Of a stretch of 64,000 bases of DNA, positions 25,425 to 37,470 are shown one piece after another. Within the stretch, counting starts at the first letter, position 1. Every line of letters starts with the position of its first letter. Where the stretch lies: positions 434,001 through 498,000 of the forward strand of contig UBTF01000003.1 of assembly GCA_900468285.1 (NCBI GenBank), in the 5' to 3' direction. The notes under the pieces were generated by a model. It was not told the origin of the DNA and did no database searches. It was given only the letters and a program-made list of their open reading frames with translations. This DNA comes from Hyphomicrobiales bacterium. GTDB taxonomy: Bacteria; Pseudomonadota; Alphaproteobacteria; Rhizobiales; Rhizobiaceae. Position numbers and translations under genes: made by a program.

Positions 25425-27635
25425 ATGGTCGATGATGCGGACAGGTTTGAGAGGGAGGCTGGCGAGCAAATTGCCGGTCAGGGTCGTCTTGTTTGGTATC
25501 ATTCCCTTTTCTGGAAAATAAATGTCTTTCTCGTTTCCAGTGTCGTGCTGGCCTATGTCGTGGGCGCAACGATCGGCTGGGTCATGGTCGAGCGCGATTC
25601 TCTTGAGCAGTGGCGCAGGCAGGCGGCACAGAATGCTCAGGTCACCAGCTCTGCCATTCGTTCCATTTACACCTTCATAGCGATCGACAGCGCCGATGAT
25701 GGCCAGATCACCAAGATCATCAGCGAGAGGCCCATCGGCGACGATGCGTCCATTCTGGACACGGGGTTCAACCCATCTGATGTGCTGGGCCTTGCGGCTT
25801 CGCAGACCAAGAACAACATCTGGCTGTTCCAGAAAACGCCCGGCCCTGAGGCCTTCACAAGCTCTGCAGAAGCGTTCGGTTCAAGCAATGGACTTGCACT
25901 GTCGCTTCCTGCCAGCGCAGATCCGTCTCTCTTCTTCGTTGGATTTGCTGATGTCGGTGATGTCACACATTTCGTCGCCTATGTTCCGGTGATCAATCTC
26001 ATCGGCGAATTGCAAGGGGCCTTGGTCACGACAATTGGTGAGGCGGATGCCTTGCAGGAGAGCCAAAACAAGCTCCTGCGGAATTCCTTTTTGCTGCTGC
26101 TGACAATCCTCATCCTCACGGGTGTTACGGTCACGCTCATCATGCGCAAGGTCTTCAGGCCGGTCCCCGATCTCATTGGTGCGTTGAGCCGAATTGCGCG
26201 TGATGATACGCGCTCGGTCACGCCATTTCAGGATCGCCATGATGAAATCGGTCATTTTGCAGTCGCCATTGAGACGCTGCGAGAGGCTGTTGTGGAGCGC
26301 GAGCATCTGCGTCAGGTGCGGGACGTTGCAAAGCACATGGAACACCTGGCGCATCACGATGCCCTGACCGGATTGCCAAACAGGACTTTCTTCAACAAGA
26401 AGCTTGAGGAAATGATAGCGAAATCTCGGGAAACCAGCTTTCGCTTCAATCTCATGGTCCTGGATCTAGACCGTTTTAAATCCATCAATGATGGCCTGGG
26501 CCACGCCAGTGGAGATGCACTGCTCGTTTCCTTTGCGGAGCGGCTGCTTTTGCTGATGAAGCCAGGCGATATCGCGGCGCGATTGGGCGGGGATGAATTC
26601 GCGATTCTGCAGATCGTTCGCAAGGATTCGCTGGTTGAAGCAAGCAAGCTTGCTTCCGCGATTATCCGATCCGTCGGCAGACCTTTCATCTTGCTGGGAC
26701 GTGAGGTCACTGTCGGAACAAGTCTGGGCATCTGCACGGAAACATCATTTGATCTGGATATTTCGGAACCGTTGAAACGGGCGGATATTGCGCTTTACGC
26801 GGCAAAGTCCGAAGGGCGGGGAACATTCCGGTTTTTCAAACAGGGCATGGAGATGTCCGGCGAGCGAGGCCATGTTTTGCAGCATGATCTGGACGCAGCC
26901 TTGCGCGATGGGCAATTCGAACTGCATTATCAACCGATCTTCTCGGTTGATAGTCTTGAGCCTGCGGGTTTTGAGGCGCTGTTGAGATGGCGTCACCCGC
27001 AACTTGGCTGGGTTTCTCCGGCAGACTTCGTTCCTGTCGCCGAAAAAACCGGCCAGATCGTTCAGATTGGCGAATGGGTTTTGAACAAAGCCTGCTCAGA
27101 TATTGCGCGGCTACCGACAGATACGTTTTTGGCGGTCAATGTTTCCCCCCTCCAACTGCAGCAGGGCGATTTTCCCAGGAAATTAAAATCCATTTTGGCC
27201 ACTCATGGGGTGCCGCCAAGCCGCCTTGAACTGGAACTGACCGAAAGCGAGAGAATTTGCGCTGGCGAATGCGAGGAAACACTTGAAGCGCTTTATTCCA
27301 TGGGTGTCGGCTTCGCACTGGATGATTTCGGGACCGGCTATTCGGGCATCAGTTACCTGCTTTCACTGCCCGTTACCAAGATCAAGATTGATCGCAGCTT
27401 CGTCATGGATGTGGAATATCGAGCCGACAGCCGGATCGTGATCCAAAATCTTCTGAGGCTTGCGAACGGTCTAGGCCTGAAGACCACTGCTGAGGGTATC
27501 GAAACTGAAAGCCAGCTCGAATTCCTGAAGGAATCAGGTTGCGGATTGGCTCAGGGTTATCTCCTCGGTCGTCCGTCCAAAATAGAAGACATTCAGAATA
27601 CTTATAGCAATCTTTATCCCCGGAAGGTGTCATAA
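25425..27635 (+). CDS. Membrane-anchored GGDEF-EAL c-di-GMP enzyme with periplasmic sensor domain
   Basis: 736 residues. Membrane segments at about 32-52 and 216-238 bracket a periplasmic domain of about 165 residues. A HAMP-like linker (RKVFRPVPDLIGALSRIARDD) leads to GGDEF (HDALTGLPNRTFF; ARLGGDEFAIL near residue 390). The site before it is KPGD rather than RxxD. The EAL domain has EALLRW near 515, NVSPLQL, ELTES, DDFGTGYSG, KIDRSF, AEGIET and AQGYLLGRP, so the phosphodiesterase residues are complete. Either activity is possible. Two periplasmic binding proteins follow at 15 bases and with a 4-base overlap, suggesting that they deliver the signal to this sensor, as NspS does for MbaA in Vibrio cholerae. 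Confidence 0.92.
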   Translation: MVDDADRFEREAGEQIAGQGRLVWYHSLFWKINVFLVSSVVLAYVVGATIGWVMVERDSLEQWRRQAAQNAQVTSSAIRSIYTFIAIDSADDGQITKIISERPIGDDASILDTGFNPSDVLGLAASQTKNNIWLFQKTPGPEAFTSSAEAFGSSNGLALSLPASADPSLFFVGFADVGDVTHFVAYVPVINLIGELQGALVTTIGEADALQESQNKLLRNSFLLLLTILILTGVTVTLIMRKVFRPVPDLIGALSRIARDDTRSVTPFQDRHDEIGHFAVAIETLREAVVEREHLRQVRDVAKHMEHLAHHDALTGLPNRTFFNKKLEEMIAKSRETSFRFNLMVLDLDRFKSINDGLGHASGDALLVSFAERLLLLMKPGDIAARLGGDEFAILQIVRKDSLVEASKLASAIIRSVGRPFILLGREVTVGTSLGICTETSFDLDISEPLKRADIALYAAKSEGRGTFRFFKQGMEMSGERGHVLQHDLDAALRDGQFELHYQPIFSVDSLEPAGFEALLRWRHPQLGWVSPADFVPVAEKTGQIVQIGEWVLNKACSDIARLPTDTFLAVNVSPLQLQQGDFPRKLKSILATHGVPPSRLELELTESERICAGECEETLEALYSMGVGFALDDFGTGYSGISYLLSLPVTKIKIDRSFVMDVEYRADSRIVIQNLLRLANGLGLKTTAEGIETESQLEFLKESGCGLAQGYLLGRPSKIEDIQNTYSNLYPRKVS

Positions 27636-27650
27636 CGAGGAGCATTTAAC

Positions 27651-28586
27651 GTGCATTATCTTCCACTTAGGCGTCTTAAATCAATTTCTTCAAGTCTCGC
27701 ATATGGCAGCTTGCTGTCCGCTTTTTTTCTCACCGCTTTTACGACGGCCTCATCTGCCCAAGATACGGACACGTTGGCCAAGATCGCACGCACCAAGACG
27801 ATAACCATTGGATATCGGGAAGACGAAGTTCCCTTCGCTTACAAATCGTCTGACGGTTCGGCTGTCGGCTACTCGGTAGACCTGTGCAATCTGATAGCGG
27901 AGCACGTGCGCGCGCAACTCAAGCTCGATACGTTGAACATCAACTATGCCGTCGCCACGCCAGCGACCCGTTTTCTGCTTGTGAAGTCCGGAAAGATCGA
28001 TCTGGAATGCAGCGCTACCACCAACAACGCCGAGCGACGTGAGCAGGTGTCCTTTTCCTACCCACATTTCATCACGGCCACACGTTTCGTCGCGAAAAAG
28101 GCAAGCGGCCTGCAAAGCATCAAGGATCTTGCAGGCAGAACCGTGGCATCGACGACAGGCACTGTAAATGTCGAGCAATTGCAGGATCTGAATCGGGCGA
28201 ACAAGCTCAATATTTCCGTTTTGCTTGCGCGCCAGAATTCGGATGGTTTTGCTTTCGTGGAGAATGACAAGGCATCTGCATTCGTGATGGACGGCGTCCT
28301 GCTGGCGGCACAGGTGGCCTTCTCCAAATCCCCGGACGCTTACGTCATTTCCGCAGATACATTCGGGCCCCCAGAGCCATATGGAATTCTGATGCGCAAG
28401 GACGATGCTGCGTTCAAAGCAATCGTCAATGACGCATTGAAGACCATATTCGTGAGCGGGCAGATCGATCACATCTATGAAAAATGGTTCATGTCGCCCT
28501 TGCCGCAGGATGGTCGCAACTTCAATTTGCCGATGTCGGCAGAACTCAAGGCTGCCTTTCGCGAGCCTGCGGAGTATCTGCAATGA
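27651..28586 (+). CDS. Orphan periplasmic amino-acid-binding-type protein (type II SBP), first of two
   Basis: 311 residues, GTG start with GAGGAG upstream, 15 bases after the GGDEF-EAL stop. Signal peptide to about residue 36 (SSAQD). The mature part follows the glutamate/aspartate binder pattern: TITIGYREDEVPFAYKSSDG, GYSVDLCNLIAEHV, GKIDLECSATTNNAERREQVSFSYPH, and EKWFMSPLP. No permease or ATPase gene is adjacent. It overlaps its paralogue by 4 bases. It is proposed as a ligand sensor for the GGDEF-EAL protein; transport with a distant importer is the alternative. Confidence 0.88.
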   Translation: MHYLPLRRLKSISSSLAYGSLLSAFFLTAFTTASSAQDTDTLAKIARTKTITIGYREDEVPFAYKSSDGSAVGYSVDLCNLIAEHVRAQLKLDTLNINYAVATPATRFLLVKSGKIDLECSATTNNAERREQVSFSYPHFITATRFVAKKASGLQSIKDLAGRTVASTTGTVNVEQLQDLNRANKLNISVLLARQNSDGFAFVENDKASAFVMDGVLLAAQVAFSKSPDAYVISADTFGPPEPYGILMRKDDAAFKAIVNDALKTIFVSGQIDHIYEKWFMSPLPQDGRNFNLPMSAELKAAFREPAEYLQ

Positions 28587-29482
28587 GACAGGCACTCTCC
28601 ATATTTTTTATGGTCTGCGCCTTGGGCCTGGCTGTCTCAGTTGAGGCCATCGCTGCGGATTTCACGACGCCAACCTTGCAGCGTATCAAGGAAACGGGGA
28701 AAATCAGGATCGGATATGGTCAGACCGCGCCATTCTCCTTTCCCTCAGACAATGGCGAGGTGATGGGTTATTCGATTGATCTGTGTCGTCGCGTTGCGGA
28801 GAAATTGCGCGCGCGGTTGAACATGGATTCGATCGAGATCGAGTTTCTACCAAGAACCCCCAGCAATCGCATACAATTGTTGAAAGAGGGCACGATCGAC
28901 ATCGAGTGCAACTCCAGCACAAATACTGCCGAGCGGCGCAAAAGCGTCATATTTGCCGTCAGCCACTTCTACGGTGCCACCCGCTATGTCTCGCTGGCGA
29001 AGAACAATCTCAAAACTCTTGCGGACTTGAAGGGCCGTTCTGTCAGTGTGGCTCTTGGAACTGTCAATGTCAGTGAGATCAACGAGGCGAATCGTTCCAA
29101 AAGGCTCAATATCTCGGTCGTGCCGGTAGAATCGCTACAGGCCGCCTTTGACATGGTGGCTGATGGGCAGGTCTCTGCCTTTGCGATGGATGAAGTCCTG
29201 CTGAGCACAATGATCGCGCGATCGGCACATCCGGATGACTACGCTATTTCGGATGAGTTCGTGACAGAGCTGCAGCCCATTGGTTTCATGATGCGACTGG
29301 GTGATACCGAATTTGCGGCCGCCGTAAACGAAGCCCTCGGTGAGATCTACAGAAGCCCGGAGATGGTCGATATCTACAACAAGTGGTTCGAGCAACCTGT
29401 TCCAGCGCTCGGAGTAAAGCTTGGAATTCCAATGAGCGACGTTCTCAAACAGGCATTGGCAGATCCAAAGCCAATTGAGTAG
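28583..29482 (+). CDS. Orphan periplasmic amino-acid-binding-type protein, second paralogue
   Basis: 299 residues from the ATG overlapping the previous stop (ATGA). Signal peptide to about residue 24 (IAADF). It aligns along its whole length with the preceding protein: KIRIGYGQTAPFSFPSDNG, GYSIDLCRRVAEKL, GTIDIECNSSTNTAERRKSV, GTVNVSEINEANRSKRLNIS and NKWFEQPVP. The two therefore arose by tandem duplication and have diverged, probably to bind different ligands. Last gene of the GGDEF-EAL operon; a hairpin follows at 29507-29536. Confidence 0.88.
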   Translation: MRQALSIFFMVCALGLAVSVEAIAADFTTPTLQRIKETGKIRIGYGQTAPFSFPSDNGEVMGYSIDLCRRVAEKLRARLNMDSIEIEFLPRTPSNRIQLLKEGTIDIECNSSTNTAERRKSVIFAVSHFYGATRYVSLAKNNLKTLADLKGRSVSVALGTVNVSEINEANRSKRLNISVVPVESLQAAFDMVADGQVSAFAMDEVLLSTMIARSAHPDDYAISDEFVTELQPIGFMMRLGDTEFAAAVNEALGEIYRSPEMVDIYNKWFEQPVPALGVKLGIPMSDVLKQALADPKPIE

Positions 29483-29506
29483 GAGCGTGTTTTACATGGT
29501 GATGCT

Positions 29507-29536
29507 TTTGGGAAGCAGCCGAAGCGGCCTCCCAAA
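29507..29536. terminator. Hairpin between convergent operons
   Basis: TTTGGGA pairs with TCCCAAA, enclosing an inner GCCG-AAG-CGGC stem. It sits between the second binding-protein gene and pcaF. No clear T-run. Confidence 0.4.
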
Positions 29537-29552
29537 TGCGGCGACGTGAAAC

Positions 29553-30758
29553 TCAGGCCTTTTCAAGCGCAATGGCGATGCCTTGACCAACGCCAATGCA
29601 CATGGTGGCCAGAGCCTTGCTTTTGCCGGTCAAAGACAGCTCCAGAGCTGCGGTGCCTGCTATGCGGGCCCCGCTCATTCCAAGCGGATGACCCAGCGCG
29701 ATTGCACCGCCATTGATGTTGGCGCGTGCGTCGTCGTCGGCAATAGCGAGTTGGCGAAGCGTCGCCAACCCTTGCGAGGCAAAAGCTTCGTTCAACTCGA
29801 TGATGTCGAGTGCGTCTGCGGTCCAACCCAGACGGTCCAGAAGTTTCTGTGAAGCCGGAGCAGGACCGATGCCCATGACGCGCGGTGGTACGCCAGCCGT
29901 CGCGCCGCCGGAAATTCTGGCAAGCGGCGTTAGGCCATATTTCTTCACCGCTGCTGCGGACGCAATGATCAGGGCGGCGGCGCCGTCGTTTACACCGGAT
30001 GCATTACCCGCCGTAACCGTGGCTCCATCCATGCGGTTCACGGGTTTCAATTTGGCTAAGGCCTCGACGCTGGTTTCGCGCGGATGCTCATCCTTTGAAA
30101 CAATGACCGGCTCGCCCTTGCGCTGGGGAATGGTGACAGTGGTGATTTCCTTTGCCAGTCGTCCATTGGCCTGCGCTGCGGCTGCCTTCTGCTGGCTCCT
30201 GACCGCAAAGGCATCCTGATCTTCACGGGAGACTGCGTAGTCAATGGCAACATTATCACCCGTTTCCGGCATGGAATCGACGCCGTAGAGGGCCTTCATG
30301 GCCGGATTGACGAAGCGCCAACCGATCGTGGTGTCGTAGATTTCGGCGTTCCGGGAAAAGGGAGTTTCTGCCTTCGGCATGACGAAGGGTGCCCGGCTCA
30401 TGCTTTCCACGCCACCGGCAATCATAAGCTCTGCTTCGCCGGACTTGATGGCGCGGGCGGCGGTGATGACGGCGTCCATTCCAGAGCCGCAAAGCCGGTT
30501 CATCGTGGTGCCGGTGATGCCGACGGGAAGCCCGGCGAGTAGGAGGGACATGCGGGCCACATTTCGATTGTCCTCTCCCGCCTGGTTGGCACAACCGAAG
30601 ATGACATCGTCGATGGCGTCCCAGTCGATGGAGGCATTGCGTTCCATCAGCGCCTTTAGCGGAACCGCGCCCAGGTCATCCGCCCGAACGGAGGAGAGGG
30701 CGCCGCCGAAACGGCCGATGGGAGTGCGAATGTAGTCGCAGATAAAAACGTCGGTCAT
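29553..30758 (-). CDS. pcaF: 3-oxoadipyl-CoA thiolase
   Basis: 401 residues, normal thiolase length. Catalytic residues: MNRLCGSGMDAVITAAR (nucleophile Cys near residue 90), NGGAIALGHPLGMSGARI (His) and TMCIGVGQGIAIALE (second Cys). It cleaves 3-oxoadipyl-CoA into succinyl-CoA and acetyl-CoA, the last step of the beta-ketoadipate pathway. The N-terminal CDYIRTPIGRFGGALSSVRADDLGA is characteristic of PcaF. It follows pcaJ by 11 bases in a pcaIJF operon read leftwards under PcaR. Confidence 0.95.
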   Translation of the reverse strand: MTDVFICDYIRTPIGRFGGALSSVRADDLGAVPLKALMERNASIDWDAIDDVIFGCANQAGEDNRNVARMSLLLAGLPVGITGTTMNRLCGSGMDAVITAARAIKSGEAELMIAGGVESMSRAPFVMPKAETPFSRNAEIYDTTIGWRFVNPAMKALYGVDSMPETGDNVAIDYAVSREDQDAFAVRSQQKAAAAQANGRLAKEITTVTIPQRKGEPVIVSKDEHPRETSVEALAKLKPVNRMDGATVTAGNASGVNDGAAALIIASAAAVKKYGLTPLARISGGATAGVPPRVMGIGPAPASQKLLDRLGWTADALDIIELNEAFASQGLATLRQLAIADDDARANINGGAIALGHPLGMSGARIAGTAALELSLTGKSKALATMCIGVGQGIAIALEKA

Positions 30759-30769
30759 GTATTTACGCC

Positions 30770-31471
30770 TCAGAGTTCGGGAGCGATAAGATCGGCGACA
30801 GAGCCATCGGTATGGAGCTTTGCACCCGTCATTGCCTGCAAATCCTCAAATGTCATGCCCGGCAATTTCTCCCTCAGCACGAAGTGTCCGTCTTTTACAT
30901 CAACCACGGCATGGCTGGTGTAGATCCGCGTGATGCAGGCAACACCGGTCAGAGGAAAGGCGCATTTTTCAACAAGCTTCGGCTCGCCCTTCTTCGTCAC
31001 ATGCTCGGTAATGACGAAGACCTGCTTGGCGCCGTGAACCAGATCCATTGCGCCGCCAACGGCGGGCACGCCTTTCGATCCGACGCGCCAATTGGCGAGA
31101 TCGCCATTCTGCGCAACCTGATAGGCGCCGAGGATGGCAACATCCAGATGACCGCCGCGAACCATCGCGAAACTGTCGGCATGATGGAAGAAAGCTGCAC
31201 CGGGTTTCAGCGTGACGGCTTTCTTGCCGGCATTGATGAGGTCCCAGTCTTCCTCGCCTTCCGGCGGCGCCTCTCCAAAATTCAGAACGCCGTTTTCAGT
31301 ATGGAAAATCGCTTCGCGGCCGGGTGGCTGATAGCGGGCAACCATTTCCGGAAAGCCGATCCCCAGATTGACATAGGCACCATCGGCAATGTCCTGCGCT
31401 GCGCGCCATGCGATCTGTGCGTTGGAAAGCTTGATGTCTTCAAAGGTGTTGAGAGCGATAGTATCGGTCAT
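30770..31471 (-). CDS. pcaJ: 3-oxoadipate CoA-transferase subunit B
   Basis: 233 residues from the ATG at 31471 that overlaps the pcaI stop; an upstream extension of the frame is not coding. The subunit B active-site Glu lies in the HTENGVLNFGE block (EXG type). GGAMDLVHGAKQVFVITEHVTKKGEPKLV is typical. With PcaI it moves CoA from succinyl-CoA to 3-oxoadipate. Confidence 0.93.
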   Translation of the reverse strand: MTDTIALNTFEDIKLSNAQIAWRAAQDIADGAYVNLGIGFPEMVARYQPPGREAIFHTENGVLNFGEAPPEGEEDWDLINAGKKAVTLKPGAAFFHHADSFAMVRGGHLDVAILGAYQVAQNGDLANWRVGSKGVPAVGGAMDLVHGAKQVFVITEHVTKKGEPKLVEKCAFPLTGVACITRIYTSHAVVDVKDGHFVLREKLPGMTFEDLQAMTGAKLHTDGSVADLIAPEL

Positions 31472-32175
31472 ACGTAGGCCACTCCTGCGCGGATCAGGAC
31501 TTCTTCCTGCTGTGGATCTGCTATCTCGACGACGCCATCGACGAATATGCCGGGCGTAACCACCTGTTCCGGATCGATCTCGCCGGCGGGCAGAAGTCGG
31601 GAAACCTGCGCTATCGTGGTCTTGGCGGCCATGCACATCAGCGGATTGAAGTTGCGACCGGCCTTTCGGTAGGTCAGGTTGCCGTGCGTGTCGCCCAGAT
31701 GCGCCTTTACGATCGCAAAATCGGCTTTCAGCCAGCGCTCCTGCACGTAAGGCCGACCATCGAATTCGGCAATCGGCTTGCCCTCGGCAAGCTCGGTACC
31801 ATAGGCAGTTGGCGTGTAGAAAGCGGGAATTCCAGCGCCGCCTGCACGGATGCGCTCTGCCAGCGTGCCCTGCGGCACCAGTTCCAGTTCGATCTGGCCA
31901 GCGAGATAGCGGTCGGTAAAGGCACGTGGATCGGATGAACGCGGGAAGGAGCAAATCATCTTGTCGACCATGCCGGCATCGATCATCGCGGCAATGCCGA
32001 TACGACCGTTGCCCGCATTGTTGTTGATGACGGTGAGGTTCTTTGATCCCTTGTCGATCAGCGCATGAATGAGTTCGATTGGTGCACCGGAGCCCCCGAA
32101 GCCACCAATCATCACGGTTGCGCCGTCACCGATCGCAGAGACAGCATCCGCTGCGCTCTTGATTGTCTTGTCCAT
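31468..32175 (-). CDS. pcaI: 3-oxoadipate CoA-transferase subunit A
   Basis: 235 residues from the ATG at 32175 (GGAGGG upstream). The coenzyme A transferase I pattern GDGATVMIGGFGGSGAPIELIHAL near the N-terminus and the CoA loop GTLAERIRAGGAGIPAFYTPTAYGT are clear. First gene of the pcaIJF operon. Its promoter lies opposite the PcaR sites at 32256-32288. Confidence 0.93.
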   Translation of the reverse strand: MDKTIKSAADAVSAIGDGATVMIGGFGGSGAPIELIHALIDKGSKNLTVINNNAGNGRIGIAAMIDAGMVDKMICSFPRSSDPRAFTDRYLAGQIELELVPQGTLAERIRAGGAGIPAFYTPTAYGTELAEGKPIAEFDGRPYVQERWLKADFAIVKAHLGDTHGNLTYRKAGRNFNPLMCMAAKTTIAQVSRLLPAGEIDPEQVVTPGIFVDGVVEIADPQQEEVLIRAGVAYV

Positions 32176-32255
32176 GAAGCCCTCCTCGACGGCCCTCTGT
32201 CTGCTCAGCATTGGCAAAGAGGTAAAGCCGAACAGCGCTCGACTGCAACTGATTT

Positions 32256-32288
32256 GTGCGTTATATAAACTTTGTTCGTATATCGCAC
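32256..32288. promoter_or_regulatory. Two inverted PcaR-type binding sites between pcaI and pcaR
   Basis: GTTCGTATATCGCAC (32274-32288) differs by two bases from the Pseudomonas putida PcaR site as I recall it, GTTCGATAATCGCAC. A second copy in the opposite orientation, GTGCGTTATATAAAC (32256-32270), lies 3 bases away. They occupy the 129-base divergent promoter region and would serve both pcaIJF and pcaR. Confidence 0.7.
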
Positions 32289-32304
32289 ACTTGAGAGGCT
32301 GGAA

Positions 32305-33059
32305 ATGGTGAGTGAACGCGACCTGATGGGTGGACTTGCCAAGGGGCTGAAAGTGATTGAAGCGTTCAGCGCCGAACATCCGCGCCTTTCGATTTCACAG
32401 GCTGCAGAGATTGCAGGCCTTGATCGGGCCACCACCCGCCGATGTCTTTTAACCTTGGCGGAGCTTGGCTATGCCGCTTACGACGGCAAATATTTCACCG
32501 TCACGCCCAAGGTGCTACGGCTTGGAACAGGCTGCCTGGCAACCATGCCACTTCCGCGCATCGTCCAGCCCTTGCTGGACGATTTGTCGATACGGATCGA
32601 ACAAAGCACCTCGGTATCCATCCTCGACGAAACGGAAATTGTCTATGTTGCCCGAGCGGCGCAGCGCAGGGTCATGTCCATTGCCCTCATGCCCGGCTCC
32701 CGTCTGCCTGCCTATTGTACCTCCATGGGCCGTGTGGCGCTTGCCGCGCTGGATGCTGAAAAACGCAGAGCCTTGCTGGAAAAATCTCATCTGGATGCAC
32801 GGACGGAAAGAACGATCACGGATATTGATGCGCTGATGGCCGAGCTTGAGGCGACGAGTGCACGGGGCTACGCCATTATCGATCAGGAAGTCGAGATCGG
32901 CCTGCGTTCGATTGCCGTTCCATTGCAAAACCTGCGTGGGCAAACCGTTGCAGCGTTGAATGTTGGTCTGTCGGTGACCTCGGCCAGCATGGAAGATCTG
33001 GTGAACACCAATCTGCCGCCGCTTCTCGATGTTCAGGCGGATCTGCGCAGAATGCTGGT

Positions 33060-33063
<4 letters not shown>
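32305..33063 (+). CDS. pcaR: IclR-family regulator of the beta-ketoadipate genes
   Basis: 252 residues from the ATG at 32305 (GGAAATG context, AGAGG upstream). The N-terminal winged helix (LAKGLKVIEAFSAEHPRLSISQAAEIAGLDRATTRRCLLTLAELGYA) and the IclR effector domain (SVSILDETEIVYVAR; GSRLPAYCTSMGRVALA; ARGYAIIDQEVEIGLRSIAVPL) match PcaR/PobR-type proteins. It should activate pcaIJF in response to 3-oxoadipate and control itself. Its stop overlaps that of pobR by 4 bases (TTAA). Confidence 0.9.
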
Positions 33064-36161
<3,098 letters not shown>

Positions 36162-36166
36162 ATTTT

Positions 36167-36182
36167 ATAATCTGTGAGTTAT
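36167..36182. promoter_or_regulatory. PcaQ-type LysR box
   Basis: ATAATCTGTGAGTTAT has ATAAnC-N4-nGTTAT symmetry and the T-N11-A core of LysR sites. It is close to the Sinorhizobium PcaQ box as I recall it (ATAACC-N4-GGTTAA). It lies 5 bases from the pcaQ start and 71 bases from pcaD. Confidence 0.6.
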
Positions 36183-36252
36183 GGATGATTGCAATAATCT
36201 CATTTTACTTAACCGGATCGACATTGCAATATCGTTGTCAGGAGGAAGCGCC

Positions 36253-37050
36253 ATGCAATTTCTGATGTCTGGCTCTCAGACTATTCATTACAAGACAGTC
36301 GGCCTTGATGGCAAAAGACCCGTCATTGTCTTCATCAATTCTCTCGGTACGGATTTCCGCATCTGGGAGCAGGTGATGGCGGAACTTGGCGATTCATACG
36401 CCTATGTCCTGCACGACAAGCGCGGGCATGGCCTGTCGGATACCGGAAATACGCCTTACAGCATTGATGATCATGTGGATGATATCGAAGCCTTGCTGGC
36501 GCATCTGTCCGTGCGACGTGCCATCATATGGGGCCTGTCCATCGGAGGGTTGATCGCGCAGCGGCTATGCGACCGTCGATCCGACCTGGTAAGCGCGCTC
36601 GTGCTCAGCAATACCGCGCACAAGATTGGCACTCCTGCGATGTGGAATGACCGTATCGCCAAGGTGGAGCAGGACGGACTCTTCGCCATGGTCGACGGTG
36701 TCATGGAGCGGTGGTTCACGACCGCTTTCCGCTCGCCAGACAATGCCGCCTATCTGGGCGCGAAAAACATGCTCGCCCGTCAGGATGCCCGGGGTTATGC
36801 GGGAAGCTGTGCTGCCATACGCGACGCCGATTATACGCAGGTCGTCGCGACATTTGATGTGCCGACCCTTTGCGTTGCCGGTGATGGCGACGGGTCTACG
36901 CCCCCAGAGCTTGTTGCAACGCTTTCCTCGCTCATTCCCGGCAGTCGGTTGGAGGTCATCAAGGGCTGCGGTCACATTCCCTGTGTCGAGCAGCCTTCCG
37001 CCTACGCGGCTGCTGTCGATACATTCCTGAAATCATTGCCGGAGCTTTGA
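36253..37050 (+). CDS. pcaD: 3-oxoadipate enol-lactonase
   Basis: 265 residues from the ATG at 36253 with a consensus GGAGGAA site. Alpha/beta hydrolase fold: nucleophile elbow GLSIGGLIAQRL (Ser near residue 98), LHDKRGHGLSD, acid in CVAGDGDGSTPPE and His in GCGHIPCVEQP. It opens 3-oxoadipate enol-lactone to 3-oxoadipate. It is separate from pcaC, not a PcaL fusion. First gene of pcaDCHGB. Confidence 0.93.
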   Translation: MQFLMSGSQTIHYKTVGLDGKRPVIVFINSLGTDFRIWEQVMAELGDSYAYVLHDKRGHGLSDTGNTPYSIDDHVDDIEALLAHLSVRRAIIWGLSIGGLIAQRLCDRRSDLVSALVLSNTAHKIGTPAMWNDRIAKVEQDGLFAMVDGVMERWFTTAFRSPDNAAYLGAKNMLARQDARGYAGSCAAIRDADYTQVVATFDVPTLCVAGDGDGSTPPELVATLSSLIPGSRLEVIKGCGHIPCVEQPSAYAAAVDTFLKSLPEL

Positions 37051-37053
37051 CCC

Positions 37054-37470
37054 ATGGCCGATGCCAACAAGACAAACAGGTTCGAGGGCGGGATGAAGAC
37101 CCGTCGTGAGGTCCTTGGAAATGCCCATGTGGATCGCGCGCAGGCTGCCTCGACACCCTTCGACCAACCGTTTCAAACGCTGATCACCGAGTCCGCCTGG
37201 GGTACAGTCTGGGCAGGGACCCACTGGACCAAGCGAGAGCGTTCGATGGTCACCATCGCACTGCTTGCCGCGCTCGGACATGATGAGGAGGTGGCCATGC
37301 ATGTTCGCGCCACCGCAAACACCGGCGCGACCGAAGAAGATATTCGCGAAGCTTTGATGCATGTCGCGATATATGCGGGTGTTCCCGCAGCCAACCACGC
37401 TTTCAAGATTGCGAAGAACGCACTTGCCGAGATGCGAGCCGCCTCTTCGCGTGAGGAGGAGAAGAAATGA
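37054..37470 (+). CDS. pcaC: 4-carboxymuconolactone decarboxylase
   Basis: 138 residues, 3 bases after pcaD. The CMD-family core [73 protein letters not shown] is complete. It converts 4-carboxymuconolactone to 3-oxoadipate enol-lactone and CO2. Its end overlaps pcaH by 4 bases. Confidence 0.95.
   Translation: MADANKTNRFEGGMKTRREVLGNAHVDRAQAASTPFDQPFQTLITESAWGTVWAGTHWTKRERSMVTIALLAALGHDEEVAMHVRATANTGATEEDIREALMHVAIYAGVPAANHAFKIAKNALAEMRAASSREEEKK

Noticed and set aside
30770..31954. A longer open frame extending pcaJ upstream to 394 codons
   Set aside because: The extension overlaps pcaI in another frame and encodes Arg-rich non-family sequence. The family start is the ATG at 31471.
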